DNA of 64,000 nucleotides from Hyphomicrobiales bacterium (GTDB lineage: Bacteria; Pseudomonadota; Alphaproteobacteria; Rhizobiales; Rhizobiaceae). Below the pieces are notes generated by a model. It had not been told where the DNA came from and did not search any database. It worked only from the letters and a program-made list of their open reading frames with translations. Positions within the stretch are counted from its first letter, which is position 1. Each line of letters begins with the position of its first letter. Shown here in pieces: positions 1 to 9,271 of this stretch. The position numbers and the translations under genes were made by a program. The stretch spans positions 1 to 64,000 of the forward strand of contig UCLB01000009.1 in NCBI GenBank assembly GCA_900473205.1, in the 5' to 3' direction.

Positions 1-347
1 GGGACCGGATTGCCGTTTGGCAGGTAGAGGCATCCGACAACCATTCCGTCGATGACAGCCTCGATGTATCGACTTTGGTTGTCGTGCTCGCCGCCGGGCA
101 ACCCACGTCTCGTCTCAAGCGGCTCCTGACCGCGTGCAAGGATCGCGACACCGTTCCACGATTTCTGGCCATGCCATATCGCTCCATAGCCTGCGCGTTC
201 CAGCTCTTTGCGCGGAAATTTATTGGGCGGTGCCTTCAGTTCTTGCAGACAGACGATGTCAGGTTGCGCCTCGTCCAGCCAACGAAGGAGGATGTCGAGG
301 CGACCGTTGATGCCGTTTACGTTAAAGGTGGCGAGTTTCACCGACAT
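1..347 (-). CDS. xthA: Exodeoxyribonuclease III, C-terminal part cut by window edge
   Basis: The visible 115 codons start MSVKLATFNVNGING and show the endonuclease/exonuclease/phosphatase fold of exonuclease III. The first strand FNVNG carries the conserved Asn, and CLQELKAP has the metal-binding Glu at about residue 36. The family removes nucleotides from 3' ends and cuts at abasic sites in base-excision repair. The ATG lies 3 bases after the stop of the small gene at 351-527, so the two are probably co-transcribed. The catalytic Asp/His residues lie beyond the edge, so integrity cannot be judged. Its place beside ku and ligD fits a DNA repair island. Confidence 0.93.
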   Translation of the reverse strand, partial: MSVKLATFNVNGINGRLDILLRWLDEAQPDIVCLQELKAPPNKFPRKELERAGYGAIWHGQKSWNGVAILARGQEPLETRRGLPGGEHDNQSRYIEAVIDGMVVGCLYLPNGNPV

Positions 348-350
348 ATG

Positions 351-527
351 TCAGCGCTTGCGATCACCTTTGTCGCCCTCGCCTGATTTGGTATCATTCT
401 TTGCGTCATGGCGCGCATCGGCTGAAAGCGAACGAGAGACATCGACGCTCTCCTTGAACTTTCCGTCTTCATCGCGGCGTACGTAACGCTTGTCAGTGCC
501 GGTATCGATCAATTCGCGCTTGGTCAT
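351..527 (-). CDS. Small charged hypothetical protein next to xthA
   Basis: A 58-residue, highly charged protein starting MTKRELIDTGTDKRYVRRD and ending in a run of Asp, Lys and Gly. The start at 527 is chosen because a GGGAG ribosome site stands about 7 bases upstream; the longer open frame to 617 has none. No membrane segment or signal peptide is visible and the composition suggests a disordered protein. Similar short proteins occur next to repair and stress genes in rhizobia, from memory, but no function is known to me. It directly precedes xthA and is divergent from the ku pair. Confidence 0.6.
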   Translation of the reverse strand: MTKRELIDTGTDKRYVRRDEDGKFKESVDVSRSLSADARHDAKNDTKSGEGDKGDRKR

Positions 528-650
528 CACAGATCTCCCTTTTGGTTGCTGTCCAAGGAAAACGCGCGCTGCTGTCAAAAGATGCATTCGAATCAGCGAC
601 CTAAGACAGACTCGCAAAACGGGAGACCACGTGCGCCTAAGTCATTGAAA

Positions 651-699
651 AACGATTCGTTTTAGCAAGGAACGATTCGCTCACTGATTCGGTTGAATC
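651..699 (+). promoter_or_regulatory. Candidate EcfG/RpoE2-type promoter and repeated AACGATTCG motifs before ku
   Basis: GGAAC at 669-673 is followed after 19 bases by TT at 693-694, matching the GGAAC-N18/19-TT consensus of rhizobial RpoE2 promoters. AACGATTCG occurs twice (651-659, 671-679), the first extending to the palindrome AACGATTCGTT, and GATTC/GAATC form another inverted pair at 686-699. The ku ATG is at 729, a reasonable leader length. The promoter call is inference from the motif. Confidence 0.5.
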
Positions 700-728
700 G
701 CGTTGGTTGTGTGAGGAGTGCGCGTATC

Positions 729-1625
729 ATGAGTTCCCCGAGAGCAAACTGGAAAGGTTTCATCAAGTTCGGCGAAGTGTCATGCGCGGTGGCGCTTTAC
801 ACCGCAGCATCGGCGTCGGACCGTATCGCTTTCAACACGCTCAACAGAGCGACCGGCAATCGGGTCAAGCGCGAGTTCATCGATGGTGAAACCGGAGACC
901 CCGTCGAACGGGAAGACCAGGTCAAAGGCTATGAGACCGAAAACGGACAATACATCGTTCTTGAGCCGGAAGAAGTCGCAGCCGCCGTCCCCGATAGCGA
1001 CAAGACGCTAACGATCGAATCCTTCGTTCCCTGTTCTGACATCGACACCGTGTATTTCGACAAGCCCTATTATCTCACGCCGGACAAGATGGGCACGGAA
1101 GCCTATGTTCTGCTTCGCGACGGCATGAAGGAGGCCAAGGTTGCGGCTATCGCACGGACCGTGCTGTTCCGCCGCCTCCGCACCGTCCTCATCCGCCCAC
1201 ATGGCAAGGGCCTCATCGCTTCCACTCTCAACTTCGATTACGAGGTTCGATCATCGCAGGAAGCCTTCGAGGATCAGCCGAATGTCAAAAGCGATCCCGA
1301 ATTGCTCGAGATCGCCGAACTGATCATTGCAAAAAAGAAGGGCAGCTTTGACGCCAGTACCTTCGACGATCGGTATGAGGAGGCTGTAGCAGAACTCGTC
1401 AAGGCGAAGATTGAGGGGCGATCGCTTCCAAAGAAGAAAGCCGCACCGGCCGCCAAGTCCGTCGATCTATTGCAGGCCCTGCGTCAGAGCGCGGGCCTCG
1501 ACACCAAGAAAAACAAGTCAAAACGGATCGCTGCCAACGCCAACGCTGGCGAAGAAACTGCAAAACCTAAAAAGGCAGCGACCAAAGCAAAGGCGACGGT
1601 CGCACCGACCCGTCGCGCCGGTTAA
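729..1625 (+). CDS. ku: Ku family DNA end-binding protein, first of a tandem pair
   Basis: A 298-residue bacterial Ku protein, which binds double-strand break ends and recruits LigD for non-homologous end joining. The Ku core covers roughly residues 8-230 (ANWKGFIKFGEV at the N terminus, then FNTLNRATGNRV and YYLTPDK). The C-terminal 60 residues are Lys/Ala-rich, a basic DNA-binding tail seen in many bacterial Ku proteins. The ATG at 729 is preferred over an upstream in-frame start because GAGGAG precedes it at 713-718. A second ku follows 12 bases downstream and ligD faces the pair. In Sinorhizobium, adjacent ku3/ku4 genes encode subunits thought to work as a heterodimer; the same is inferred here. 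Confidence 0.95.
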   Translation: MSSPRANWKGFIKFGEVSCAVALYTAASASDRIAFNTLNRATGNRVKREFIDGETGDPVEREDQVKGYETENGQYIVLEPEEVAAAVPDSDKTLTIESFVPCSDIDTVYFDKPYYLTPDKMGTEAYVLLRDGMKEAKVAAIARTVLFRRLRTVLIRPHGKGLIASTLNFDYEVRSSQEAFEDQPNVKSDPELLEIAELIIAKKKGSFDASTFDDRYEEAVAELVKAKIEGRSLPKKKAAPAAKSVDLLQALRQSAGLDTKKNKSKRIAANANAGEETAKPKKAATKAKATVAPTRRAG

Positions 1626-1637
1626 GAGGAGATCGTC

Positions 1638-2447
1638 ATGGCTGTCCGCCCCTATTGGAAGGGCTACCTGAAGCTCTCCCTCGTCAACTGCGCCGTTCAG
1701 ATGACGCCCGCGACGTCGGAAAGCGAGAAGGTGCGGTTTCACACGCTGAACCGCGCCACCAACAATCGCGTGGTCAGTCACTACGTGGATTCCGTCACAG
1801 GCAAGGACGTGAAGGAAGAGAACGAGGTCAAGGGCTACGAACGTGGCGAAAACGACTACGTCATCCTTGAAGACGAAGAGCTCGAAAATGTCGCACTCGA
1901 TAGCACCCGGACGATTGATATTTCGACGTTCACGAAACGAGACACCATCGAATGGATATGGCTCGATACACCATACTATCTGTCTCCGAATGAAAAAATC
2001 GCGCAGGAGGCCTTCTCCGTGATCCGTGACGCTATGGCGTCACAGGACATGGTCGGAATTTCGAGGCTGGTGATTTCGCGCCGGGAACGCGCCGTCATGC
2101 TGGAGCCACGCGGCAAGGGAATTGTCTTGTGGACGCTGCGGTATGGTGACGAGGTGCGAGACGAAGACAGCTACTTCGACAGCATCGCCGATGAAGAACC
2201 CGATGCCGATATGATGCCGCTTATCCAAAAGCTCATCAAAAAGCATACGAAGCCTTGGGACGCGAAGATGGTCGTGGATCCTGTGCAGGACCGCCTGCTC
2301 GACATCATCAAGGTAAAGAAGAAACAGCAGAAGAAGCCAACCCGTGCCAAAACGAAGGCCCCTGCGTCCCCTTCCAAGCCAAGCAACGTTATCAACATCA
2401 TGGACGCGCTCAAGAAATCGGTCGCAGCAGAAACACGCGCAAAATAA
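1638..2447 (+). CDS. ku: Ku family DNA end-binding protein, second of a tandem pair
   Basis: A 269-residue Ku protein with the same core as its neighbour (PYWKGYLKLSLVNCAV, FHTLNRATNNRV, YYLSPNEK). The two align over the whole core but differ clearly, so this is an old paralogue pair and not a recent duplication. The basic tail is shorter (KKKQQKKPTRAK) and ends in an amphipathic stretch. GAGGAG stands 9 bases before the ATG. Its stop lies 6 bases from the stop of ligD, which is convergent. Likely partner of the upstream Ku in a heterodimer; that is inference from arrangement and family precedent. Confidence 0.95.
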   Translation: MAVRPYWKGYLKLSLVNCAVQMTPATSESEKVRFHTLNRATNNRVVSHYVDSVTGKDVKEENEVKGYERGENDYVILEDEELENVALDSTRTIDISTFTKRDTIEWIWLDTPYYLSPNEKIAQEAFSVIRDAMASQDMVGISRLVISRRERAVMLEPRGKGIVLWTLRYGDEVRDEDSYFDSIADEEPDADMMPLIQKLIKKHTKPWDAKMVVDPVQDRLLDIIKVKKKQQKKPTRAKTKAPASPSKPSNVINIMDALKKSVAAETRAK

Positions 2448-2453
2448 AGCCCG

Positions 2454-5126
2454 TCAGGCAGACGCCTTCCGCGCTTTGTTCAGTCGCTTGATCGCCTGCT
2501 CCAGCGACCGGTGGCCCTCATGGTAATCCCGCCAGGCCGTGCTCTTCTTCAACAGGCCTGGAACTGTCCTAACGGTAAACCGCGTTGGATCAAGGTCAGC
2601 CCTCACCTGCGTCCACGTCAAAGGCATCGACACCGTCGCTCCGGTACGTGCTCTCGGAGACAGCGGTGCCACGGCCGTCGCCATACGGTCGTTGCGCAGG
2701 TAGTCGAGGAATATTCGGCCTTCCCGCTGGTTCTTTGCCATCTTTATAAGATAAAGGTCCGGACTATCTCGCGCCATATCCTGACAGACGTCATGCGCAA
2801 ACCCCTTCGCTTCGTCCCAGCTCAGCTTCTTTCCCCTGAACGCGACAAGCGGCGTCACGACGTGTAATCCCTTTCCACCTGTCGTCTTGCAGAAACTGAC
2901 AAGTCCCAGTTCTTCTAGCCTGTCGCGTATCTCGCGAGCGGCTTCGACGACTGCTGCAAACTCAACGTTTGGGCCCGGATCGAGATCGAATACCAGCCTG
3001 CCCGGAATTTCGGGCTGATCGGGCAGGCAATTCCAGGGGTGAAGCTCGATCCCGCCGATCTGGGCAATGGCGGCAAGTCCTTCGACGCGATCTATCTGTA
3101 GATAGGGCTTCTTTTCGCCAAAGACCGTCACGAGCTCCAGAAGGTTCGACGTTCCTGGCATGGCGTGGCGCTGGAAGAACTGTTCGCCACCAATGCCATC
3201 AGGGCAACGAAGGATCGAGCATGGCCGACCTTTGATATGATCGATGATCCACGCTCCGACAGCCTCGTGGTACTGGGCTAGGTCAACCTTGGTGACAGGC
3301 TTTTTGTCATCCGCGTCTGGCCAGAGCGCCTTGTCAGCGCTTGAGATCATGACGCCCATGACCTCTTCCTTTGCGCCTCTGCGGGAACGCTTGGGTGGTG
3401 GCTTGTCAGTCTCGGGATCAGGGACATCCACATCCGATGGCGTTGCGGGCACTTCGGCTTCCACCTCCGCAGCAGGCTTGTCTTCGCGCAGCCCCTTGAA
3501 CGCACCTTGTCGAACTTGGCCGTCCGCGGTCCATCCGGCGAATTCGATCTCGGCGACGAGCTCGGGCTTGAGCCAGACGATATCGTCTGACGTCTTCGGT
3601 GCCCCTATTCCTGTGAATGGAGATTTGGCCGCTTCTATCTCTTGAAGCCTCGGCAGAAGTTGTTGGACCGTCTTCGCGCTATACCCTGTACCGACACGCC
3701 CGACATAGACGAAGTGCTTGCCGCTGAAGACGCCAACCAACAGCGATCGAAATTTTCCATCGGTCTTGGCATAGGCACCGATGACCACTTCATGACCAGC
3801 GCGACACTTGGATTTCGCCCATGTCTTCGTCCGGCCGGACGCATAGGGAGCATCTGCCTCCTTGGATACGATACCCTCAAGCGATAGACGGCATGCCGAC
3901 TTCAGCACGGCGTCGCCGCCTGTCTCGAAGTGTTCGACAAATCTCAGTCGAGGATCCTCGCCCGCATCGGACATTAGGGTTTCCAAACGCGACTTGCGCT
4001 CCGTCAGGGGAAGCTCTCTCAAATCCTCGTCACCATCAAACAGCAGATCGAACGCGAAATAGACAAGATCGTCGGTCGTCCCGTCAGACAGTGCTGCCTG
4101 CAAAGCAGCGAAATCAGGCGCACCCCTCTCGTCAAGCGCACATACTTCACCATCTAAGATGCAGTCAGGGAGTGCCGACGCCGCCTCCGCAATCGCAGGC
4201 CATTTGGATGTCCAATCCAGACCTTTGCGGGTCTTCAGCGTCACCTCACCGCCAGCGACGCGCATTTGCACCCGGTAGCCGTCGAATTTGATCTCGTGGA
4301 TCCAGCCTTTGCCCGCGGGTGGACGCGTCAAGCTCTCGCAGAGCTGAGGGGCGATAAAGCTCGGCATCGCAGTTTCAGCGTTGGTGGGCTTGGCTGCCTT
4401 AGGTCGAGCCGACCTCTTCTTCAGCGACGTCTTCATGCCAGCCTTGCGCTCCTCGGCGGCAAGTCCCTCATTGCTGTCCCACACCGCGTCTGCCTTAACC
4501 GTATCGCCTTGCGTCATAAATGGCTTGGGCTTTTTCCCTTTGCCAGCGGCGATTGCCTCCATGGTTCTACCGGAAGCGACGGACGTCAGATTCTCATCCA
4601 GTAACGTTGCTCCGTTCTCGTCGACCGCATAATCGTCGCGGTGTTTGATCAGCAGCCAGTTGGTGCGCTTGCCGCCGTCGCGGTCGTTGCGCATCCTCAC
4701 TAAAACAAAGCTTCCATGAAGTCGTTCACCTTCCAAAGTGAACTTGAAATCACCCTTCGCCAGTGCCTCCTCGGGGGTCTTGCTCCCCTCGGGCTGCCAG
4801 TAGCCGCGATCCCACAGCATGACTGTGCCGCCGCCATACTGACCCTTCGGTATCGTTCCCTCGAAATCGCCATAGTCTAGGGGGTGGTCTTCGACCTCCA
4901 CGGCAAGCCGCTTGTCACCAGGATCGAGAGAAGGACCTCTGGTCACAGCCCAGGATTTGAAAACACCATCGAGCTCAATACGAAGATCATAATGCAGCCG
5001 TGTCGCGTCATGCTTCTGGATGACGAAGCGGCGACGGTTGGATGCCTTGATCTCGACCTCTCCGCTTGGCTCAAGCGTTTTTTTGAAATCGCGTTTGGAT
5101 CGGTACTTGCTGAGATTGTCGGCCAT
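2454..5126 (-). CDS. ligD: Multifunctional ATP-dependent DNA ligase LigD
   Basis: An 890-residue LigD in the order phosphoesterase, ligase, polymerase. The 3'-phosphoesterase domain spans about residues 25-175 with [11 protein letters not shown]. The ligase domain has the adenylated Lys at about residue 280 in EIKFDGYR, and an OB-fold ends near residue 560. The primase-like polymerase domain starts near 590 and contains the metal-binding FDLDPGP. It fills, trims and seals ends held by Ku. The ATG at 5126 is chosen because AGGGG lies 8 bases upstream; a GTG three codons earlier has no spacing. The gene faces the ku pair and sits 34 bases after the stop of the gene at 5161-5472, with which it may be co-transcribed. 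Confidence 0.97.
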   Translation of the reverse strand: MADNLSKYRSKRDFKKTLEPSGEVEIKASNRRRFVIQKHDATRLHYDLRIELDGVFKSWAVTRGPSLDPGDKRLAVEVEDHPLDYGDFEGTIPKGQYGGGTVMLWDRGYWQPEGSKTPEEALAKGDFKFTLEGERLHGSFVLVRMRNDRDGGKRTNWLLIKHRDDYAVDENGATLLDENLTSVASGRTMEAIAAGKGKKPKPFMTQGDTVKADAVWDSNEGLAAEERKAGMKTSLKKRSARPKAAKPTNAETAMPSFIAPQLCESLTRPPAGKGWIHEIKFDGYRVQMRVAGGEVTLKTRKGLDWTSKWPAIAEAASALPDCILDGEVCALDERGAPDFAALQAALSDGTTDDLVYFAFDLLFDGDEDLRELPLTERKSRLETLMSDAGEDPRLRFVEHFETGGDAVLKSACRLSLEGIVSKEADAPYASGRTKTWAKSKCRAGHEVVIGAYAKTDGKFRSLLVGVFSGKHFVYVGRVGTGYSAKTVQQLLPRLQEIEAAKSPFTGIGAPKTSDDIVWLKPELVAEIEFAGWTADGQVRQGAFKGLREDKPAAEVEAEVPATPSDVDVPDPETDKPPPKRSRRGAKEEVMGVMISSADKALWPDADDKKPVTKVDLAQYHEAVGAWIIDHIKGRPCSILRCPDGIGGEQFFQRHAMPGTSNLLELVTVFGEKKPYLQIDRVEGLAAIAQIGGIELHPWNCLPDQPEIPGRLVFDLDPGPNVEFAAVVEAAREIRDRLEELGLVSFCKTTGGKGLHVVTPLVAFRGKKLSWDEAKGFAHDVCQDMARDSPDLYLIKMAKNQREGRIFLDYLRNDRMATAVAPLSPRARTGATVSMPLTWTQVRADLDPTRFTVRTVPGLLKKSTAWRDYHEGHRSLEQAIKRLNKARKASA

Positions 5127-5160
5127 GGCATCCACCCCTACTCATCAACGCGGACCCGCC

Positions 5161-5472
5161 TTATGCAGCGCCCGATACCCGAAGTGCCCCAGCCTCGCCG
5201 AGACTACGCTGAACCGCGGAAATCTTGTCGGACGGGATGTCTGCGGACACTTCGATTTCCCCTTCGAGAGGAGCATCGCCGCGCACCGCACCGCTTTTCG
5301 AGACATCGCCACCAGATGCAACTGACCCTGATGTGTTCTGTGCGGTGGCTGACTGAATAAAGATGTCCGGACGCGAAATCCCGTGCTGCTGGACAAGGTG
5401 CTCCACCGCAATATCGGCGGAAGAGCGTGTATCGAATGTCGCTCGGATTGTGGTAGTGCTGTCGTCAGCCAT
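5161..5472 (-). CDS. Small hypothetical protein upstream of ligD
   Basis: A 103-residue soluble protein starting MADDSTTTIRATFDTRSSAD with GAGGAG 8 bases before the ATG. The N-terminal half resembles the fold of general-stress 17M-like proteins (a beta strand, then a helix with AVEHLVQQHGI, then a strand), which is also present in the gene at 50878-51351; the resemblance is by eye only. A Gly/Ser-rich linker separates a second beta-rich part (GEIEVSADIP...). It lies 34 bases before ligD in the same direction, suggesting co-expression with the end-joining genes. Function unknown. Confidence 0.65.
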   Translation of the reverse strand: MADDSTTTIRATFDTRSSADIAVEHLVQQHGISRPDIFIQSATAQNTSGSVASGGDVSKSGAVRGDAPLEGEIEVSADIPSDKISAVQRSLGEAGALRVSGAA

Positions 5473-5530
5473 ATTGTTAGCTCCTCATGTGATGGTTAAA
5501 AACCTAACCCATTGCTGCCAGGTTAGTTTC

Positions 5531-5571
5531 CAAAAAAATGCCTTCAAGCGGATCGCTAGCCCGCTGAAGGC
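5531..5571 (-). terminator. Rho-independent terminator of the stress operon
   Basis: Arms at 5540-5550 and 5561-5571 pair (GCCTTCAAGCG/CGCTGAAGGC with one bulged A) around a short loop. In the minus-strand transcript the stem is followed by seven U residues (A-run at 5532-5538). It lies 29 bases past the stop of the DUF4142 gene and ends the operon that begins at 9095. Confidence 0.85.
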
Positions 5572-5599
5572 AAAATGATTGGCGCTTTGGCGCTGCGCC

Positions 5600-6151
5600 C
5601 TAGCGCTCGGCGCTCACCATCTCCACGTGGGACAAATGCGTCTCTAGACTGGGCAAAGTTTCCTTCGCAAAGCCAACCACGGTCTGATCGTCACCAGACC
5701 CAGCATAGGTTCGAAACAGCGCGATCGCCTCCATATGCGCTTGCACCTGCATATCGAGGTATAGCATGTCGAAGTCCTTGCCTTTGGCAGCCTGCAACTG
5801 ATCCATCATCTTCTGCTGCTTGGGCGCAAGAACGATTGGGGACGGCAGTGGCTCGCCCTTCTTGTCCAGTATCCCCTTTAGCTTCTCGCCCGCCTTCTGG
5901 TGATCGGCTATGATCATCTTTGCTGCGTCCTTGAGATCGGCTGATTCGGCATTCTGCAAAGCCAGGTCGCTGGACTTGATTTCGAACTCGTTGGAGCTTG
6001 AGACGACGCTGACGAAGGTTGGCCGATCCATGACCATCATGGGTGCGGCATCGCCGGCAGGTTTTGGCTTCTGTTCCTGCGCCATTAGGGGCTGGCTCAA
6101 CAGGGCGGCGGATAATGCGAGGTAGGTTAGATTTGAAAATTTCATAGTCAT
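5600..6151 (-). CDS. DUF4142 family exported protein
   Basis: A 183-residue protein with an N-terminal signal peptide (about residues 1-24, cleavage after LMAQ) and a DUF4142 domain, a ferritin-like helical bundle. The middle reads FVSVVSSSNEFEIKSSDLAL and later ADHQKAGEKLK, typical of the family, whose members are periplasmic or outer-membrane-associated and often induced by stress; biochemical function is unknown. It is the last gene of the operon starting at 9095 (gap of about 15 bases from the esterase) and is followed by a strong terminator. A Met two codons downstream (MKFSNL) could equally be the start. Confidence 0.85.
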   Translation of the reverse strand: MTMKFSNLTYLALSAALLSQPLMAQEQKPKPAGDAAPMMVMDRPTFVSVVSSSNEFEIKSSDLALQNAESADLKDAAKMIIADHQKAGEKLKGILDKKGEPLPSPIVLAPKQQKMMDQLQAAKGKDFDMLYLDMQVQAHMEAIALFRTYAGSGDDQTVVGFAKETLPSLETHLSHVEMVSAER

Positions 6152-6166
6152 GGTCCTTTGACGCGA

Positions 6167-7267
6167 TCACTTCGTTTTGGAAAATGCTTTTGTGAGGTCG
6201 GCATTGGCAGCATCGACAGCGTCCTTGGCCTTATCCACCACCTTGGCCATTCCGAAGAATTCGTGGGTTACGCCCTCATAATTGCGCGCATTGACCACCA
6301 CGCCTGCTGCCTTGAGTTTTTCAGCATAGGCCTGGCCTTCGGAGCGTAGTGGGTCGATCTGCGCGGTAATAACGGTTGCAGATGGCAGTCCCTTGAGGTC
6401 ATTGCGACCGACGAGGTTGATCCGCGGATCTGCGGTCTCGTCCTTTGACGTGAACACATGCGAGACGAACCATTCCATATCGGCTTTGCCAAGCGGCGCG
6501 GCATTGGCATTTTCCTGATAGGATGGCGTGTTCATGTCGTTGCCCGAAATGGGATAGACCAGCAACTGGTGCACCGGCATTGTGGTCTTCTTTTCTTTCG
6601 CCATCAAAGCAACGTTCGCCGCCAGATTGGCACCGGCGCTTTCACCCGCAACAGCAATCCGCTGGGCATCTCCATTCAAAGTATGAATGTTTTCAACGGT
6701 CCACGTGTAGGCAGCCCAAGCATCGTCATGCTGCGCCGGGAACTTGCTTTCTGGCGCATGGTGATAATCGGCAGAGACAACGATGGCCTTCGAACCTAAC
6801 GCAAGCGCTCTCGGTGTCGCGTCATAGGTATTGATATCCGCCACAACCCAGCCGCCGCCGTGGAAGTACAGCACGACAGGGAATGGCCCCTTGCCTTCGG
6901 GAACATACACACGGGCGGGCAACGCCCCGCCGGCACTCGGAATGGCAATATCCTTTGTCGCAACGCCCGCCTCTGGCATCGGCGAAATCTTCTTGTCCCG
7001 CTGGACCGTGCGCGCAGCCTCGGCAGCACTTGCCTGCGTACGGGCCTGTGCCACGGTCAGACCAGAAAAGGGTTTGGCATCCAGCCCTTTTAGCGCGTCC
7101 AGAACAGCCTGCATCTGGGCATCAGGCTTCGCCTGTTCAGTCTGCTGCGTCTGTTGAGCAGGTTGAGCTTGCGTTGGGGCGGGCTGTTGGGCCCATACGG
7201 TTGCTGAAGAAGACAGCAAGAAGACCGCAAGGCTCGCGGCGCCGATGGAAGAACGTGAGATAGGCAT
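6167..7267 (-). CDS. Exported alpha/beta hydrolase of the hormone-sensitive lipase family
   Basis: A 366-residue esterase/lipase. A signal peptide (about residues 1-26, ending TVWAQ) is followed by a Gln/Pro-rich linker and the alpha/beta-hydrolase-3 domain. The oxyanion motif is HGGGW, the nucleophile Ser lies in GESAG, the acid is in QIDPLR and the catalytic His in GVTHEF. Such enzymes cleave short acyl esters; the exported form suggests a periplasmic substrate. The ATG at 7267 is preferred because AAGGAA stands about 6 bases upstream, while a Met at 7297 overlaps the GGAA itself. It directly follows the sorbosone-dehydrogenase fusion gene and precedes the DUF4142 gene. Confidence 0.88.
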   Translation of the reverse strand: MPISRSSIGAASLAVFLLSSSATVWAQQPAPTQAQPAQQTQQTEQAKPDAQMQAVLDALKGLDAKPFSGLTVAQARTQASAAEAARTVQRDKKISPMPEAGVATKDIAIPSAGGALPARVYVPEGKGPFPVVLYFHGGGWVVADINTYDATPRALALGSKAIVVSADYHHAPESKFPAQHDDAWAAYTWTVENIHTLNGDAQRIAVAGESAGANLAANVALMAKEKKTTMPVHQLLVYPISGNDMNTPSYQENANAAPLGKADMEWFVSHVFTSKDETADPRINLVGRNDLKGLPSATVITAQIDPLRSEGQAYAEKLKAAGVVVNARNYEGVTHEFFGMAKVVDKAKDAVDAANADLTKAFSKTK

Positions 7268-7301
7268 GAGATTTCCTTTGAAACTGCGGTGGGACATTTC
7301 C

Positions 7302-9095
7302 TTATTGCTTGGGTGGTTCGATCTTTTGCTGGTAGGTCCCGACGAGTTCACCCTTGCTGATGACGTGACCGGACATGGCAGCCAGAAGTGCGTCACGGTC
7401 AGATGTCGGTGGAAGATCAATCATGGAATCGAGAGCGACGATCTGGAAGTGATAGTGGTGCGGCTTGTCGCTCGGAGGTGGCTTCGGTCCGAAATAGCCG
7501 TGTGTTCCAGATGTGTTGCGACCCTGCAAAACACCTTCTGGCTCGACCAGGCGAAGCTGCTCCTGCAAACCCTCTGGAAGCGTCGTTACTGTCGCGGGGA
7601 TATTCCACGCCAACCAATGGGCAAAGGGCTTGAGCGGCGAAGAGTCAGGGTCTTCCATGATGACGGCGTAGGACGCCGCCTTTGGCACGGCACTCCAGCT
7701 AAGCGCAGGCGAAACGCCATCGGCATATTCGCTGTATTTGGTTGGGATTGCCTGATTGTTGGAGAAGGCGTCTGTAGAAACCGTGATTTTGCCTTGGGTT
7801 TCTGTCTCGGGACGCTTCAGAGCCAACGGCACATCTGCGCCTTTTTTCGCCTGCGCCTCCATAACATCTGAAGGTGCCATGGCCGGCGTTTCAGCCTTTT
7901 TAGCGTCGCCCGTATAGGCAATGCGGTAAATCACGCCATTGGCATCATCCGCCATCAGCAGCGAACCGTCCTTGGCGACGGCAAGACCGACAGGGCGAGC
8001 AAAATGCGTTTTGCCGCCATCCGTCAGGAAGCCCGTCAGGAATGGCTCGATTGTTTTGGGCTGACCGTTTTCGAATTGAATGCGGACGATTTCATAACCG
8101 GAGGCCGGATTGCGGTTCCAGGAACCGCGCATCGTGGCAAAGGCATCTCCTGCAAACTCCGCCGGAAAGGCAGTTCCGCGATAGAACTTCATCTGCATCG
8201 GCGCTGCATGGGCCGTATAACCGATGACCATCGGCTGGCTCTGATCGCGCCATTGCTCCTTCGTCACACCGCCAACCGGCGTGGACTGTGGATAGATGTC
8301 CCCCGCCCCATAGACATGCGGCCAGCCATATTGCTTGCCCTGCTCGATCTTGTTGAGTTCCTCGGCCTGAACCTCATCGCCCATCAGGTCGATACCGTGG
8401 TCCAAGCCCCAAAGTTCGCCGGTCTGCGGCTGCCAATCGTACCCAATCGTGTTGCGAAGGCCGGACGCGAAGATCGTCCGGCTCTTGCCGTCCGGCGTCG
8501 CGCGAATGATCGTCGCGTTTTCTGGATTGCTTTCGTTGCATGAATTGCAAGTGGAGCCGACGCTGATGTACAGCATCCCGTCAGGACCGAATGAAAGAAC
8601 GCGGTTTGGATGCTGGCCGGAATCCGGCAGATCGCCGATGATCATCTCAAGTTCGCCAAGGGTGCCATCGGCCTTGATGTCGGCAACGAAGACTTCTTTG
8701 ACGGTCACAAGGTAGAGTTTGTCATCCTTGATTGCCAGTCCATGCGCCTGCGCGCGGGACACGACCTGGATCGGTGCCCGATCTGCCTTGCCATCGCCGT
8801 CTTCGTCCTTCAGCAGCAGCACATCGCCTTCTTCCCGGCGGCTGACATAAATAAAACCCTTGTCGGACACTGCGATGATGCGGCTGTTGCCAAGGCCCTG
8901 GGCGAAAGGCTTTACAGAGAAGCCGTCGGGCACCTTCAATTGTCCTACCCGCTCGCTCGTCGGTGCGACCTTGTTGGGCTTGAACACGTTCGTGGTGATT
9001 TGAACTTCAGTTCCATCGCCCTGCTGGGCGTAAGACGCATTGCACGCAAAAAGTGCCGCCACAAGAGATGCAGCGCCGGTGACACGACGTATCAT
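7302..9095 (-). CDS. Sorbosone-dehydrogenase-like beta-propeller fused to a YbhB/PEBP domain
   Basis: A 597-residue exported protein (signal peptide ending NASYAQ). Residues about 50-400 form a six-bladed propeller of the PQQ-dependent glucose/sorbosone dehydrogenase family, with LPDSGQHPNR, LDHGIDLMGDE and a helper motif ARPVGLAVAKDGSLLMADD. Residues about 440-595 form a phosphatidylethanolamine-binding-like domain of the YbhB/YbcL type (AVIMEDPDS, HWLAWNIP, GTHGYFGPKPP, HHYHFQ). The two usually occur as separate proteins. GGAGG lies 8 bases before the ATG at 9095. First gene of a stress operon driven from the promoter at 9126-9150. It could be a soluble sugar oxidase; neither the substrate nor PQQ dependence can be read here. 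Confidence 0.88.
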   Translation of the reverse strand: MIRRVTGAASLVAALFACNASYAQQGDGTEVQITTNVFKPNKVAPTSERVGQLKVPDGFSVKPFAQGLGNSRIIAVSDKGFIYVSRREEGDVLLLKDEDGDGKADRAPIQVVSRAQAHGLAIKDDKLYLVTVKEVFVADIKADGTLGELEMIIGDLPDSGQHPNRVLSFGPDGMLYISVGSTCNSCNESNPENATIIRATPDGKSRTIFASGLRNTIGYDWQPQTGELWGLDHGIDLMGDEVQAEELNKIEQGKQYGWPHVYGAGDIYPQSTPVGGVTKEQWRDQSQPMVIGYTAHAAPMQMKFYRGTAFPAEFAGDAFATMRGSWNRNPASGYEIVRIQFENGQPKTIEPFLTGFLTDGGKTHFARPVGLAVAKDGSLLMADDANGVIYRIAYTGDAKKAETPAMAPSDVMEAQAKKGADVPLALKRPETETQGKITVSTDAFSNNQAIPTKYSEYADGVSPALSWSAVPKAASYAVIMEDPDSSPLKPFAHWLAWNIPATVTTLPEGLQEQLRLVEPEGVLQGRNTSGTHGYFGPKPPPSDKPHHYHFQIVALDSMIDLPPTSDRDALLAAMSGHVISKGELVGTYQQKIEPPKQ

Positions 9096-9125
9096 TAGGT
9101 ATTCCTCCAAAGAATTCACACGCCG

Positions 9126-9150
9126 AACATGCGAGACTCTTCAAAGTTCC
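9126..9150 (-). promoter_or_regulatory. EcfG/RpoE2-type promoter of the sorbosone-dehydrogenase operon
   Basis: On the minus strand GGAAC (9150-9146) is followed after 17 bases by GTT (9128-9126), an exact fit to the rhizobial general-stress consensus (GGAAC-N18-TT). The start codon at 9095 lies about 30 bases downstream. Confidence 0.65.
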
Positions 9151-9271
9151 CTTTCTTGATGCTGCCTGAATTACATATACGCATGCATCACCAGAGCAAC
9201 GCGGCCTGAATAGATAGCAACGACCGTAGTCGCCGCGATTCGGTATTGAAGGCCGCTCTGTGAAACGACGT

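Noticed and set aside
5473-5530. GGAAAC string and CTAACC/GGTTAG repeat upstream of the 103-residue gene, as a stress promoter
   Set aside because: The -35 element has an extra base and the spacing does not match the GGAAC consensus.
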